In this document: positions 55,655 to 64,000 of the stretch, one piece after another
How positions within the stretch are numbered: the stretch's first letter is position 1
How the letters are laid out: every line of letters starts with the position of its first letter
Assembly: GCA_028282095.1 (NCBI GenBank)
Contig: JANQIP010000159.1
Location: forward strand, 17,263-81,262
Direction of reading: 5' to 3'
From: Xanthobacteraceae bacterium
GTDB lineage: Bacteria > Pseudomonadota > Alphaproteobacteria > Rhizobiales > Xanthobacteraceae
Length of the DNA stretch: 64,000 bases
Program-made: the position numbers and the translations under genes
Notes under the pieces: model-generated
What the model was told of the DNA's origin: nothing
What the model saw: the letters and a program-made list of their open reading frames with translations, nothing else
Databases searched by the model: none

Positions 55655-55798
55655 CGTGTCTCTGGTCGAGGCCCGTTCGGGTGTCGAGCCTTTCGGCAAC
55701 ACCCCTTGATAGCCATCGGACTTGGCCTGAACAATGGCGAATAACGCCCGCCGATTTTCCGGGCGCATGAGAACGGCTCTCAAGTCCCCAGCTTTGCG

Positions 55799-56533
55799 TC
55801 AGTAGATGGCGCCGAGCGTGAAGGGTCGACCCGACGGCACCGGCACCGGGCCGCGCCGGTGTCGGACGCTGCGGACCGCCGGCACGAATGGGCGCGAGGC
55901 GGCGACCCTTACGGGCGAGGGCGGCGGTGCCGGCCGGCCCGTGCGCAGCGTCGCCATCAGGATACCGTCGTCGGAACCTGCGAGTGAGGCGCGGCCAACA
56001 TATTCGACGCGGACTTTGGCGATCCCCTGTTTGGAAAAGCCCAGCAAATCAGCAGCCTTGACCGACACATCGATGATGCGGTTGCCGTGAAAGGGGCCGC
56101 GGTCATTGACCCGCAGGATGACCGAGCGCCGGTTGCGCAGATTGGTGACGCGGACATAGCTCGGCATCGGCAGCGTCGGATGCGCCGCCGTCATGCTGTG
56201 CATGTCGAAGACCTCGCCATTGGCCGTGCGCCGGCCGTGGAACCGGCGGCCATACCAGGACGCAAGGCCGACGGCGCGATAGTTCTTGTTCTCGTGCGGG
56301 ACGTAGCGCTTGTTGCGGATGACATAAGGCTTTCCGACGCGGTATACGCCGCCGCCCTTGGGGACCGGCTTGCCCGGCTTGACGACGCGCGGGCTCGAGG
56401 CGACGCCGTAGTGTGGGTCGACCCGGCTCAAAAGCTTGTCGGATACGGAGCAGTGAGCGAGCGAAAGACACGCTAATGCTGCACCTACTCGCGCAACGCA
56501 CGCCCAAGCTGCCGGCTTTTTGCCGCCGTCCAT
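55799..56533 (-). CDS. rlpA: RlpA-like septal ring lytic transglycosylase family protein
   Basis: GLASWYGRRFHGRRTANGEVFDMHSMTAAHPTLPMPSYVRVTNLRNRRSVILRVNDRGPFHGNRIIDVS. Confidence 0.93.
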   Translation of the reverse strand: MDGGKKPAAWACVARVGAALACLSLAHCSVSDKLLSRVDPHYGVASSPRVVKPGKPVPKGGGVYRVGKPYVIRNKRYVPHENKNYRAVGLASWYGRRFHGRRTANGEVFDMHSMTAAHPTLPMPSYVRVTNLRNRRSVILRVNDRGPFHGNRIIDVSVKAADLLGFSKQGIAKVRVEYVGRASLAGSDDGILMATLRTGRPAPPPSPVRVAASRPFVPAVRSVRHRRGPVPVPSGRPFTLGAIY

Positions 56534-56862
56534 CGGCTGAGGTTCCCCCTCCCCTGGCGTCCCATCTCGTGCGCCGAGTCCCCCGACCGCGGCACACAAC
56601 GCCACCCTGAAACTGCGGACCCGCTGCCAACCCTCCGGTGTTTCGGCGGATGGTCGAGACCATCATGGAGTGCGCGAGCGAACCGTCGAACCAGCGCCCC
56701 TACCATAGACCGGATCGGATTTGATCCGTATTCGAACCAATAAGTTCGGTAAATAAAGCGGAAACAAGACGGCGGCGGCCCATGGCATTTCGCCTGCGTC
56801 TTGCGGTGAGCTGTGAGCTTTTTCGGCCACGGGTTCTTGGCGATCGCGCGGCTGCGTTGCGC

Positions 56863-57549
56863 TCAAATCAAGGCGTGAACGCCAAAGAGCCAAGGATGCA
56901 GGACGATCAGCCCATAATACAGGGCCGCCGCAACCCCGAGACGTACAAGCGTCCCCCACCAAGATTTCGGGCGCGGGAGGAACGGACCCTGGGCCACCTT
57001 ATCGGCAAGCGCCTGCCATTCCTTCTCGCCCATTAGGTGCTGGTTTCGCCGGTCGATGATCCGCATGCCCACAAGCGCGAAACCGGCGAACAGTCCGAAC
57101 AGAAGTACATGGGCGAGATTGCCGTTCGGCACCATATGGATCGCCCCCCAAAGGGCCAAGGCGACCAGCAGCGGGTGCCGCATCCACCGGATAATGCCGG
57201 GACGGGCTGGATCGAAGCTCTCGTTCTTCATGCCACCGAACGAAAACGGATTCGGCCGGCCAATCGAGAAGGCCAAGATCAGGCAGACGACCGCCATGCC
57301 CACAAGCGGCACATGCGATTGCCAGGGTTCCCACACCCATAGCTCAACGTAAGGCGTCCGTGCGGCGGCGACGATCAGCCAACCAAGCACGGCCACCGAG
57401 AGAGCTGAATAAACAAGCGTGAAACCACCGTGCCCGAGACGCTGGACGAGCCATGGTTTGACCGGAGGACGGGCGGGCACGGAGTGGGACAGGAAAAAGA
57501 CCGCCAAGGCGGCGATGAACTCGGTCCAACCCATGCCAACCCATGCCAC
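56863..57549 (-). CDS. nnrU: NnrU family membrane protein
   Basis: FFLSHSVPARPPVKPWLVQRLG; IIRWMRHPLLVALALWGAIHMVPNGNLAHVLLFGLFAGFALVGM. Confidence 0.88.
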   Translation of the reverse strand: MAWVGMGWTEFIAALAVFFLSHSVPARPPVKPWLVQRLGHGGFTLVYSALSVAVLGWLIVAAARTPYVELWVWEPWQSHVPLVGMAVVCLILAFSIGRPNPFSFGGMKNESFDPARPGIIRWMRHPLLVALALWGAIHMVPNGNLAHVLLFGLFAGFALVGMRIIDRRNQHLMGEKEWQALADKVAQGPFLPRPKSWWGTLVRLGVAAALYYGLIVLHPWLFGVHALI

Positions 57550-57586
57550 CGTCTTCCGTCTCCACCGCTCTGACCCGGCACCGCTT

Positions 57587-57685
57587 AGAGCGCGATGGCT
57601 TCAGGTCGAATCAACCGCGCGCTCTTTCTCTTTGTTCTGTCGCATGGTCTTGTCCGAGAAGTCTGCCGGCTTTTCGGGATCATGC
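57587..57685. repeat. Family A composite repeat
   Basis: AGAGCGCGATGGCTTCAGG..GCATGGTCTTGTCCGAGAAGTCTGCCGGCTTTTCGGGATCATGCTC. Confidence 0.88.
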
Positions 57686-58088
57686 TCTGAGCGCCGCACT
57701 CAAGGGGCCATGCAAACTTCACATCTCCATCCCGCGTGGCACGCCCTGCCCCGCCGATTTGCGCGCCAGTTTGTGTGACCCTTATTGGCCCAGGGCGTAA
57801 CATTCGACGGCAGTCTCGCGAATGTCCTCACGTCGGGCCTTGGTGGAGAGATCCAGTTGCGGGCCTGAGCGGCACCGTGGTGTCCGCGATAATGCCGCTG
57901 CGAAAGGTGAAAGTTTGGGGATCTACTTTTGGCGTTTCCTTCTCCGACGGTTCGACCAGGGACGTTGGAGAAGAAACCCGTTTCGTGTCGCGTGGCACCA
58001 ACATCATGGGACGAGCTCAAGCGCCGGTGCCGCCCAACGCGATCACCTCATCGTCGCGATGCCGTAAGTAAACACCGATTCCCAAAGC

Positions 58089-58478
58089 ATGCGCTCCTTC
58101 GACTGGCCGCCCGTGATGCAACACCGAACTGCGATTCCCCGCCGCTGCGTCCAGGTTCTTCTGGCGCTGATCACCGTCTTCGTCGTGGCGGCGTTCAGCC
58201 CCCCTGGGGGCGTTGATACGCCGGGCGTTGACGGGGCGCACACCGTTGCAACGCCGATTGTCGGTGCCTCCGCTGCGGGCCTGGGCGACCGGCAGTGCCC
58301 ATGCCCGGACGATAAAACGCAGCAAACCTGCAGCAAAGGGGCATGTCCGACTGCCTTGGTGCTGGATGCCTCTCAGCCGCCAATCGCGCGCGATTCCGCG
58401 GCCTTTGATGTCATGCCAAAGCGACACAAGACATCGACCCCAAAACCCGAACCCGAACCTCCAAGATCGTCCGTTTGA
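58089..58478 (+). CDS. Small secreted Cys-containing hypothetical protein
   Basis: Signal-like VLLALITVFVVAAFS; CPCPDDKTQQTCSKGACP; directly upstream of a DoxD-like gene. Confidence 0.5.
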   Translation: MRSFDWPPVMQHRTAIPRRCVQVLLALITVFVVAAFSPPGGVDTPGVDGAHTVATPIVGASAAGLGDRQCPCPDDKTQQTCSKGACPTALVLDASQPPIARDSAAFDVMPKRHKTSTPKPEPEPPRSSV

Positions 58479-58534
58479 TCACAGCCGCACCCATGCGGCT
58501 CCGTCAAACACATCACAACATCTTGGAGATACCG

Positions 58535-59467
58535 ATGAACCTGAAACTTCTCGGCGACGCTTCGCGCGTCCTCACGCCACTTGACGCGGATAGAATCGCT
58601 CTCACCCTTCGCGTGGGCCTTGGATCGGTGTTCCTCGCCGGCGGCTGGTGGAAGCTGTCCCGGGCGATCGACCCGGAGCGGGCGGATGCGCTCGTTGCGC
58701 GCTACACCGCCGATAATGGCTATATCAATGCGTTCTTTGACCAGTATCTGTTCGCTGATCCTGGCGCCCTGCTCTCGCCGCTCAGCTTCCTGATCATGCT
58801 GTCGGCGTTCGAGCTTGTCGCAGGAACAGCACTGATCGCCGGCCTCTTCGTTCGGGCGTTGAGCTTCATCTACGCCTTCTTGCTGTGGTTCTTCGTCATC
58901 GCCCTGCCCGTCGTGACGGCTCCCGGCGCAGAAGTCGCGAAAGCGTCCTATTTCTCGCCGGCATTGCTCGTGCAGGTCCGGGATATCGGCCTCTCGGGCA
59001 TGTTCTTCGTTCTGCTGGCCCTTGGATCGGGAGCCTATTCGTCCGACCGATGGCTCCTCAAACGGGGTGCGCCGCCTCAGAACATCAACTGGGACGCTTA
59101 CGGCCTCTTGCTGCGCCTGTCGGTAGCGGCCGTGTTCCTGGTCGGCGGCTTTTTCGCCGGGTACGACCACATCAAGTCGTTTGTCGACCTGCCCGTGCTC
59201 CTGGTGGCCGTCGGCGCGGTTCTGGCGTCCGGGCATTTGACCCGTGTCGCATCCGCGGCCGCTTTCGTCATCATCGCCTGGTACTGTGTCGGTAAACTCA
59301 GCCTCGACATGAGTCTGTGGAGCAACTTCAATGCAATCAAACGGGAAATCGCTTTCCTGGCTGCGAGCGGCGTGCTCTTCGTCTATGGCGGCGGCACGCT
59401 CTATCGGCTGGGCGATCTCCTTTATAGGCCCGCGAGCTCGTTGCTCGGGCGCCCGCTGAGCACCTAA
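58535..59467 (+). CDS. DoxX/DoxD-like membrane protein (TQO small-subunit-like)
   Basis: VFLAGGWWKLSRAIDPERADALVARYTADNGYINAFFDQYLFADPGALLSPLSFLIMLSAFELVAGTALIAGLFVRA; several TM segments. Confidence 0.75.
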   Translation: MNLKLLGDASRVLTPLDADRIALTLRVGLGSVFLAGGWWKLSRAIDPERADALVARYTADNGYINAFFDQYLFADPGALLSPLSFLIMLSAFELVAGTALIAGLFVRALSFIYAFLLWFFVIALPVVTAPGAEVAKASYFSPALLVQVRDIGLSGMFFVLLALGSGAYSSDRWLLKRGAPPQNINWDAYGLLLRLSVAAVFLVGGFFAGYDHIKSFVDLPVLLVAVGAVLASGHLTRVASAAAFVIIAWYCVGKLSLDMSLWSNFNAIKREIAFLAASGVLFVYGGGTLYRLGDLLYRPASSLLGRPLST

Positions 59468-59484
59468 CGCCCAAGGGGCACATC

Positions 59485-59584
59485 GAGCGCGATTGTTTCT
59501 TTCTTGAAACAAACGCGCTCTTTTCTCTTTGTTTGATGGGCATGATCTTGTCCGAAAAGTCTGTCAACTTTTCGGTATTATGCT
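59485..59584. repeat. Family A composite repeat
   Basis: GAGCGCGATTGTTTC..GCATGATCTTGTCCGAAAAGTCTGTCAACTTTTCGGTATTATGC. Confidence 0.82.
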
Positions 59585-59815
59585 CCTGGAGAAAGGGATG
59601 GGGGCAGTTTGCCGCATTGGGCAAGCTGCCCATAGCCGGTTACGCCAAGGCAGAACCTTTTTTTGGAGCGCAAGATCACCAGGGATTGGCGAGTCTACCT
59701 GGCCATCACTACATGAGTACAAGCAGCTCTGGCCGTGCCCTCATGGTCTCCGCGGATAGAGCGGTGGCGCGAGCGGTTGTCAAATAGAAGCCGGGCGCAA
59801 CCAATGGAGCAACGA

Positions 59816-60007
59816 ATGCCCAAGTCGACGAAAATACTGTACGAGCATCTCAAGGACTATCCGGCCTCCACGGAGGGCTATCGCGAAATCAAGGCACCGG
59901 CGGTGGCGGCGGCACTTTACTGCGAGCAGATGGCCGTGCCGAGCGACGAGCGCGCGGCCGATCCCCATCCGACCGACCGGCGCTTCGATCCGATCGAGAC
60001 TGCTTGA
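59816..60007 (+). CDS. Small hypothetical protein (63 aa)
   Basis: MPKSTKILYEHLKDYPASTEGYREIKAPAVAAALYCEQMAVPSDERAADPHPTDRRFDPIETA; plausible coding composition. Confidence 0.45.
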   Translation: MPKSTKILYEHLKDYPASTEGYREIKAPAVAAALYCEQMAVPSDERAADPHPTDRRFDPIETA

Positions 60008-60024
60008 TCCGGCCGACGTGCCTC

Positions 60025-60120
60025 GAGCGCGATCGCCTCTCCTTTGATCAATCGCGCGCTATTGTCTTTGTTTTGCGCGTGATCGTGTCCGAAAAGTCTG
60101 CCGACTTTTCGGGAGCATGT
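60025..60120. repeat. Family A composite repeat
   Basis: GAGCGCGATCGCCTC..GCGTGATCGTGTCCGAAAAGTCTGCCGACTTTTCGGGAGCATGT. Confidence 0.8.
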
Positions 60121-60329
60121 TGCAGTGCGTGCATTTCCCGCCCATCCGTTGCTGCGGCTCGGAGAATGGCGGCGCTGATGTATTGCGCGGAGTTAGCGAT
60201 AGCGACAACGCACGGGCAATAGGTTCGCCGCGAAAAACCGTCACGCGTTCCATTGTGCACTGCGCGACTTTGCCTGCACTGCAGATCGGTGAGGCTTGTG
60301 GAATGCCTGGCCTTCAGGTGATCACGCGA

Positions 60330-60641
60330 TCACCGGCACACTTCGTCATCAGGGTACTGCACGCAGAACTTGCGACCGCCGTCGATCAGATACTGCTTCC
60401 ACTGCTCTCGCGTCATGCCTGACGGATCGAATTGCTGGGAAGGCTCAACCTGGGCGACTGGCTGCGGCGCCGGATGCGCCTTTGGCTTCATGAACAGTGG
60501 CGCGACACGAAGCACGGCCGTTGCCAGCGAATTTATGACCCGCTCGGGCCCGCAGGGTCCGTAATAGGGCTCCGCCCGCGCAACGGTGGCGAGTGCGAGC
60601 AGCGCGAGGACCGCGCCGCCGGTCTTTGCAAACCTGTTCAT
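60330..60641 (-). CDS. Small secreted hypothetical protein
   Basis: MNRFAKTGGAVLALLALATVARAEPYYGPCGPERVINSLA signal peptide; conserved-looking Cys. Confidence 0.55.
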   Translation of the reverse strand: MNRFAKTGGAVLALLALATVARAEPYYGPCGPERVINSLATAVLRVAPLFMKPKAHPAPQPVAQVEPSQQFDPSGMTREQWKQYLIDGGRKFCVQYPDDEVCR

Positions 60642-61025
60642 TTGTCCTCCTCCTGCCCCCGATCGTCTACACGTCCCGAGCATTTACCGCTTGGCCTGCC
60701 CTCGACCTGATCGCAGGTGAATGCGGGCTCTTGCCAAGCAAACTACCAGCTATCATAGCGAAACGGCGCAGAATCTGGTCAAAGACGACTTCGCATTTTG
60801 GTGATGCGCCATTGCGATTGTCAGGGAATCCGCGTGCACGAAAACTGGCCCGAGATGTCCGTTTTCGGTGTCCGGGCGGCGGTCAGCGGTACGCTGCGTT
60901 CGCCTGCCTGTCGCGCTTGTGCGCATTGGCGAGTATGAGTTGCGAGCGATACATGAATTCATCACAACGCGTTCGAGATGCAGTCCGAGAACAATCCACG
61001 CTGTTGCGGCACCGGTTTGTTTGCT

Positions 61026-61127
61026 AGAGCGCGATGGCTTCGGGTCGAATCAGTCGCGCTCTGTTTTTCGTTGTCTTGTCGCATGATCTTGTCCGAAAAG
61101 TCTGCCAACTTTCTCGGGTCATGCTCT
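61026..61127. repeat. Family A composite repeat
   Basis: AGAGCGCGATGGCTTCGGGTCGAATCAGTCGCGCTCTG..GCATGATCTTGTCCGAAAAGTCTGCCAACTTTCTCGGGTCATGC. Confidence 0.85.
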
Positions 61128-61147
61128 AAGTAATTGAAATATATGAT

Positions 61148-61237
61148 GGAAGGGTGGCCGAGCGGTTGAAGGCACCGGTCTTGAAAACCGGCAGGGGGTC
61201 ACACCCCTCGTGGGTTCGAATCCCACCCCTTCCGCCA
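61148..61237 (+). tRNA. tRNA-Ser(UGA), 90 nt including encoded CCA
   Basis: GGAAGGG/CCCTTCC acceptor stem, anticodon loop CTTGAAA (anticodon TGA), long variable arm, GTGGGTTCGAATCCCAC T-arm. Confidence 0.96.
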
Positions 61238-61298
61238 GTTGCGGCCGATTATGCGGTGTTCTGCTACGCCATGACGGCTCTGCGGACGGAGCGGACTA

Positions 61299-61667
61299 TT
61301 ACGAGGACCCATCCCCGGCATAGACGAGATGGACGATCGAGGCCGGACTTAAGATCCAAAAGCCATCGAAACCGTCACCGAGTTCTTCGATGTCATCACA
61401 GCGGGCGACGCCAGCCTCGCTTAGAATCTTGGCGGCCTCTGCCGTGTTATCCGTAACAACCTCGAGCCACAATTCCGCTTGGCTCATCGCAGCGACTTTA
61501 TCGATCCATAGGTTGTTGGCGCCGAACTTGAAACCGATGGCATCCGCGGAGGGGCCTCTGATTTCCTCTAGCCCGAGAACATCCCTGTAGAACGCGACTG
61601 TCTTGTCGTACTGATGGGGTGGCACTTTCATTGCTATGTTCTTCCCACCCTCAAAACGCGGCGCCAT
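61299..61667 (-). CDS. VOC family (glyoxalase-like) protein
   Basis: YDKTVAFYRDVLGLEEI; WLEVVTDNTAEAAKIL. Confidence 0.78.
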   Translation of the reverse strand: MAPRFEGGKNIAMKVPPHQYDKTVAFYRDVLGLEEIRGPSADAIGFKFGANNLWIDKVAAMSQAELWLEVVTDNTAEAAKILSEAGVARCDDIEELGDGFDGFWILSPASIVHLVYAGDGSS

Positions 61668-61761
61668 TCATAAGTCTCCTTGTGTTAGGGCAATCAGCAA
61701 AACTAAAGCCAGTTTTCACGTAACACGGCGCACGCATACGGGGGCGCTAACCAGCCATGGC

Positions 61762-62841
61762 TCACTGCGTACCGGTCCGCGACGGCAATAGCGGATGCAC
61801 GGTGCCCTCTGGCGCAAACTCGACGCGCGCTGGGGGTGGGCCCTCCTGTCTTGAGGCATCACATAGCTGCGCTCCGCCGTCCAGGACGCACCCGAGCTGT
61901 GCTTTGAAGCATCCGATGATTGCATTCTTTCCGACCGGGGCTGCGTGATAATGGTAGCCAAGACCATCGCTGGCATGGCCGCCACAGGCGTCGAGATCGA
62001 TTGGTTCATTGCCGAGATTGTCGAGCCTGCGAAAAATGCCATAGCCATCCATTGACAGGCCGATCATCGGCGCATGTCCCACCTTCACCTCGGCCCGATG
62101 GAGGCAGTCGGTAGCGAAGTGATAGTGGTAGCCGAAATACGGATTGACGTGCCCACCGCAATCGTCGAATGGCGCAACATTGTAGGCGCGGATGATGTCA
62201 TCGTAAGGCGCAGGGCCGTTAAGGCGTACGCCGTCGAGCGCGACGCCTGCGCCCGGAATATCACGGATCGGCGTAGGCGTTGCCTGCGGGACCGGCTTGA
62301 TCGGGATGAAGAAAGCGAAGTTCTGTCCTGAAATGGCCTGGTCCGGCGTGCATTCAGCACAGAAATTATAATAGTCTTTTGGAACATCTGGGCGTGCCGC
62401 CGCAAAGCAGGCCTGGAACGAGCTGGTTACCTTCACCTCGCCGGTCTTCGGATCGTAGAGCTGCCACTTTGGGTCATCGTAAAGCTTGGCAAGGCCCTTT
62501 ATGAACAGGCCATCGACGTCGTAGACATTGCCATCCTTGATCCAAAAACCGCCGGCCGCTGCACTGTCCGAGATCGTTTTCGGGCACCACGGCCCCGGTT
62601 GCCGGGCGGCCTTGGCCTGCACAGCAAAACGCACGCATTGGGTCTTGGCGCCGCCTGAAAGCGTGCAGTCGACGACCGAGCCGGGATCGAGAAGCGCATC
62701 CGGATCGACCTGCGAAAGGTATGTCCGGAGCGCGGGGGACAAATCTGACAGGGTGTGGGAGGTTTCGTGCGCCGCAACGCTGCTGATGGATGCGGCGCCG
62801 AACCACGCAGCGAACCCAATCGATCGAAATACCGAATCCAT
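61762..62841 (-). CDS. YHYH domain-containing secreted protein
   Basis: CGGHVNPYFGYHYHFATDCLH; DACGGHASDGLGYHYHAAPVGKN; N-terminal signal. Confidence 0.85.
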   Translation of the reverse strand: MDSVFRSIGFAAWFGAASISSVAAHETSHTLSDLSPALRTYLSQVDPDALLDPGSVVDCTLSGGAKTQCVRFAVQAKAARQPGPWCPKTISDSAAAGGFWIKDGNVYDVDGLFIKGLAKLYDDPKWQLYDPKTGEVKVTSSFQACFAAARPDVPKDYYNFCAECTPDQAISGQNFAFFIPIKPVPQATPTPIRDIPGAGVALDGVRLNGPAPYDDIIRAYNVAPFDDCGGHVNPYFGYHYHFATDCLHRAEVKVGHAPMIGLSMDGYGIFRRLDNLGNEPIDLDACGGHASDGLGYHYHAAPVGKNAIIGCFKAQLGCVLDGGAQLCDASRQEGPPPARVEFAPEGTVHPLLPSRTGTQ

Positions 62842-63248
62842 AAGAGGGAATCCTCCGCGCGCGCGCTCAACGCATCAATCGTTGTCGGCACCGCTTGTTC
62901 CGGCAACTCAATCTTCTTGCCCGATCAGAAGTGCCACTCTGAAGCAGGCGACGCGCGAATTGCGGCAGCAAAGCCAATTGCCGGTACTCCAGAACTCCAG
63001 GGCTCCGAGCGACAGGATCGCAAGCGTGATTTCGAAATCGCGGACATCGACATGCGCATGCAACTTGCGGGCGGTGGCGGTGGGCGGCGAGTGATTGTGC
63101 ACCTGGCTCAGGGCGCGCCGTCTGTGCGAGTTTCCACGACGACAGTTCGACGACCGCTTTGCGAGACGAAGCTGACATTGAAAATGGCGCAAGTAATCAT
63201 CAGTGCGTTGCCGGCTTTGTGGAGGCTGCCTTGGAGATCAGGAAAGCG

Positions 63249-63644
63249 ATGACGCCAGATGAAATCGCCCGTGCAGTCACAATAGATGAAGCTCTCCTTG
63301 GTTCGAATGACAGAGCTGACTACATCACGTCAGTGGCTGAAAACGGTGGCTTGAGCGTGGCCGCGTTGCGGGGTGAAGTCCAAGCCTTCTGCTGCCTTGA
63401 TCATGGTTACTTCTTTGGGAAGCCCTTCATTTCTCTGCTCATCGTCTCTCCCGATGCAAGAAGACTTGGCCTGGGCGCGGGCTTGCTTTCGCATAACTCC
63501 AGCGCGTACCCAGAGGTCTGGACGTCCACCAACCAATCAAACTCCGCTATGCGCAAGCTGCTCGACAAGGCGGGGTGGCGATACTGTGGTGAACTCAGCG
63601 GCCTTGACGAAGGCGACCCCGAGCAATTCTACAGGACTGCTTGA
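63249..63644 (+). CDS. GNAT family N-acetyltransferase
   Basis: FISLLIVSPDARRLGLGAGLLSH acetyl-CoA-binding-like motif; 131 aa. Confidence 0.75.
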   Translation: MTPDEIARAVTIDEALLGSNDRADYITSVAENGGLSVAALRGEVQAFCCLDHGYFFGKPFISLLIVSPDARRLGLGAGLLSHNSSAYPEVWTSTNQSNSAMRKLLDKAGWRYCGELSGLDEGDPEQFYRTA

Positions 63645-63794
63645 AAGGCGCTTTGGGCTCGAAACGATCTACACACCCTAGCGGCGCGAGGTCCGAGATA
63701 GGCCGTGCGGAGCCGAAAGCACGACCGGCCAGCCTCGCTGGCGCGGCCCATGGGTCAACGGGACGGCGAACAGGCCAAGCAGGTCCCGCCGGCC

Positions 63795-63973
63795 GCGCCT
63801 CAAACCTGATCCGCGCGACGCTCGGCTTGCGGTCGATGCGGATGGCTCGGGCGACCAGCAAAGGCTTCGAGGTGATGCGGGTGCTCAAGAGGCGGTTCCG
63901 GCTTTGGGTCGAAGCCGTCGGCAAGCGCAGCGAGGCCACGTTCATCCACCGTGTCTTCAGCTTCGCCGCTTAA
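63795..63973 (+). mobile_element. IS6-family-like transposase C-terminal remnant
   Basis: NLIRATLGLRSMRMARATSKGFEVMRVLKRRFRLWVEAVGKRSEATFIHRVFSFAA-stop resembles IS6-type transposase C-termini; catalytic core absent upstream. Confidence 0.6.
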
Positions 63974-64000
63974 AGGCCTCGCCGACGCCTGGCCGCATCA

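Noticed and set aside
58373-59512. 379-aa minus-strand ORF
   Set aside because: Antisense to the DoxD-like gene; Q/E/R-rich shadow ORF

Overview
64 kb of GC-rich chromosome from an alphaproteobacterium, most likely Hyphomicrobiales/Bradyrhizobium-like judging by gene families and repeat content. I read about 55 protein-coding genes and one tRNA-Ser(UGA). Main blocks: mlaEF(D), dgcA, thiMED with a probable TPP riboswitch, feruloyl-CoA synthase/acyl-CoA dehydrogenase/MarR, modABC, murJ, a DegP-like protease, an RND efflux pump, an orphan CoxL-type molybdoenzyme followed by two cytochrome c genes, lipA/COQ10-like, the conserved block MBL-tatD-vapCB-metG-holB-tmk-dacC-rlpA, nnrU, DoxD-like, a YHYH protein and an IS6-type transposase remnant. 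The least explained coding unit is a compact divergent cluster at 43.8-47.5 kb: overlapping LysR and XRE regulator genes on one side, and GNAT, isochorismatase-like hydrolase and small protein genes, also overlapping, on the other. The most unusual non-coding signal is a heavy load of several palindromic repeat families (here named A to F). Some are assembled into composite modules or into arrays with a 55-57 bp period, and they lie inside the thi and mod operons and apparently inside one reading frame. No CRISPR, prophage or complete IS was seen. Product calls come from reading the translations without any database search.
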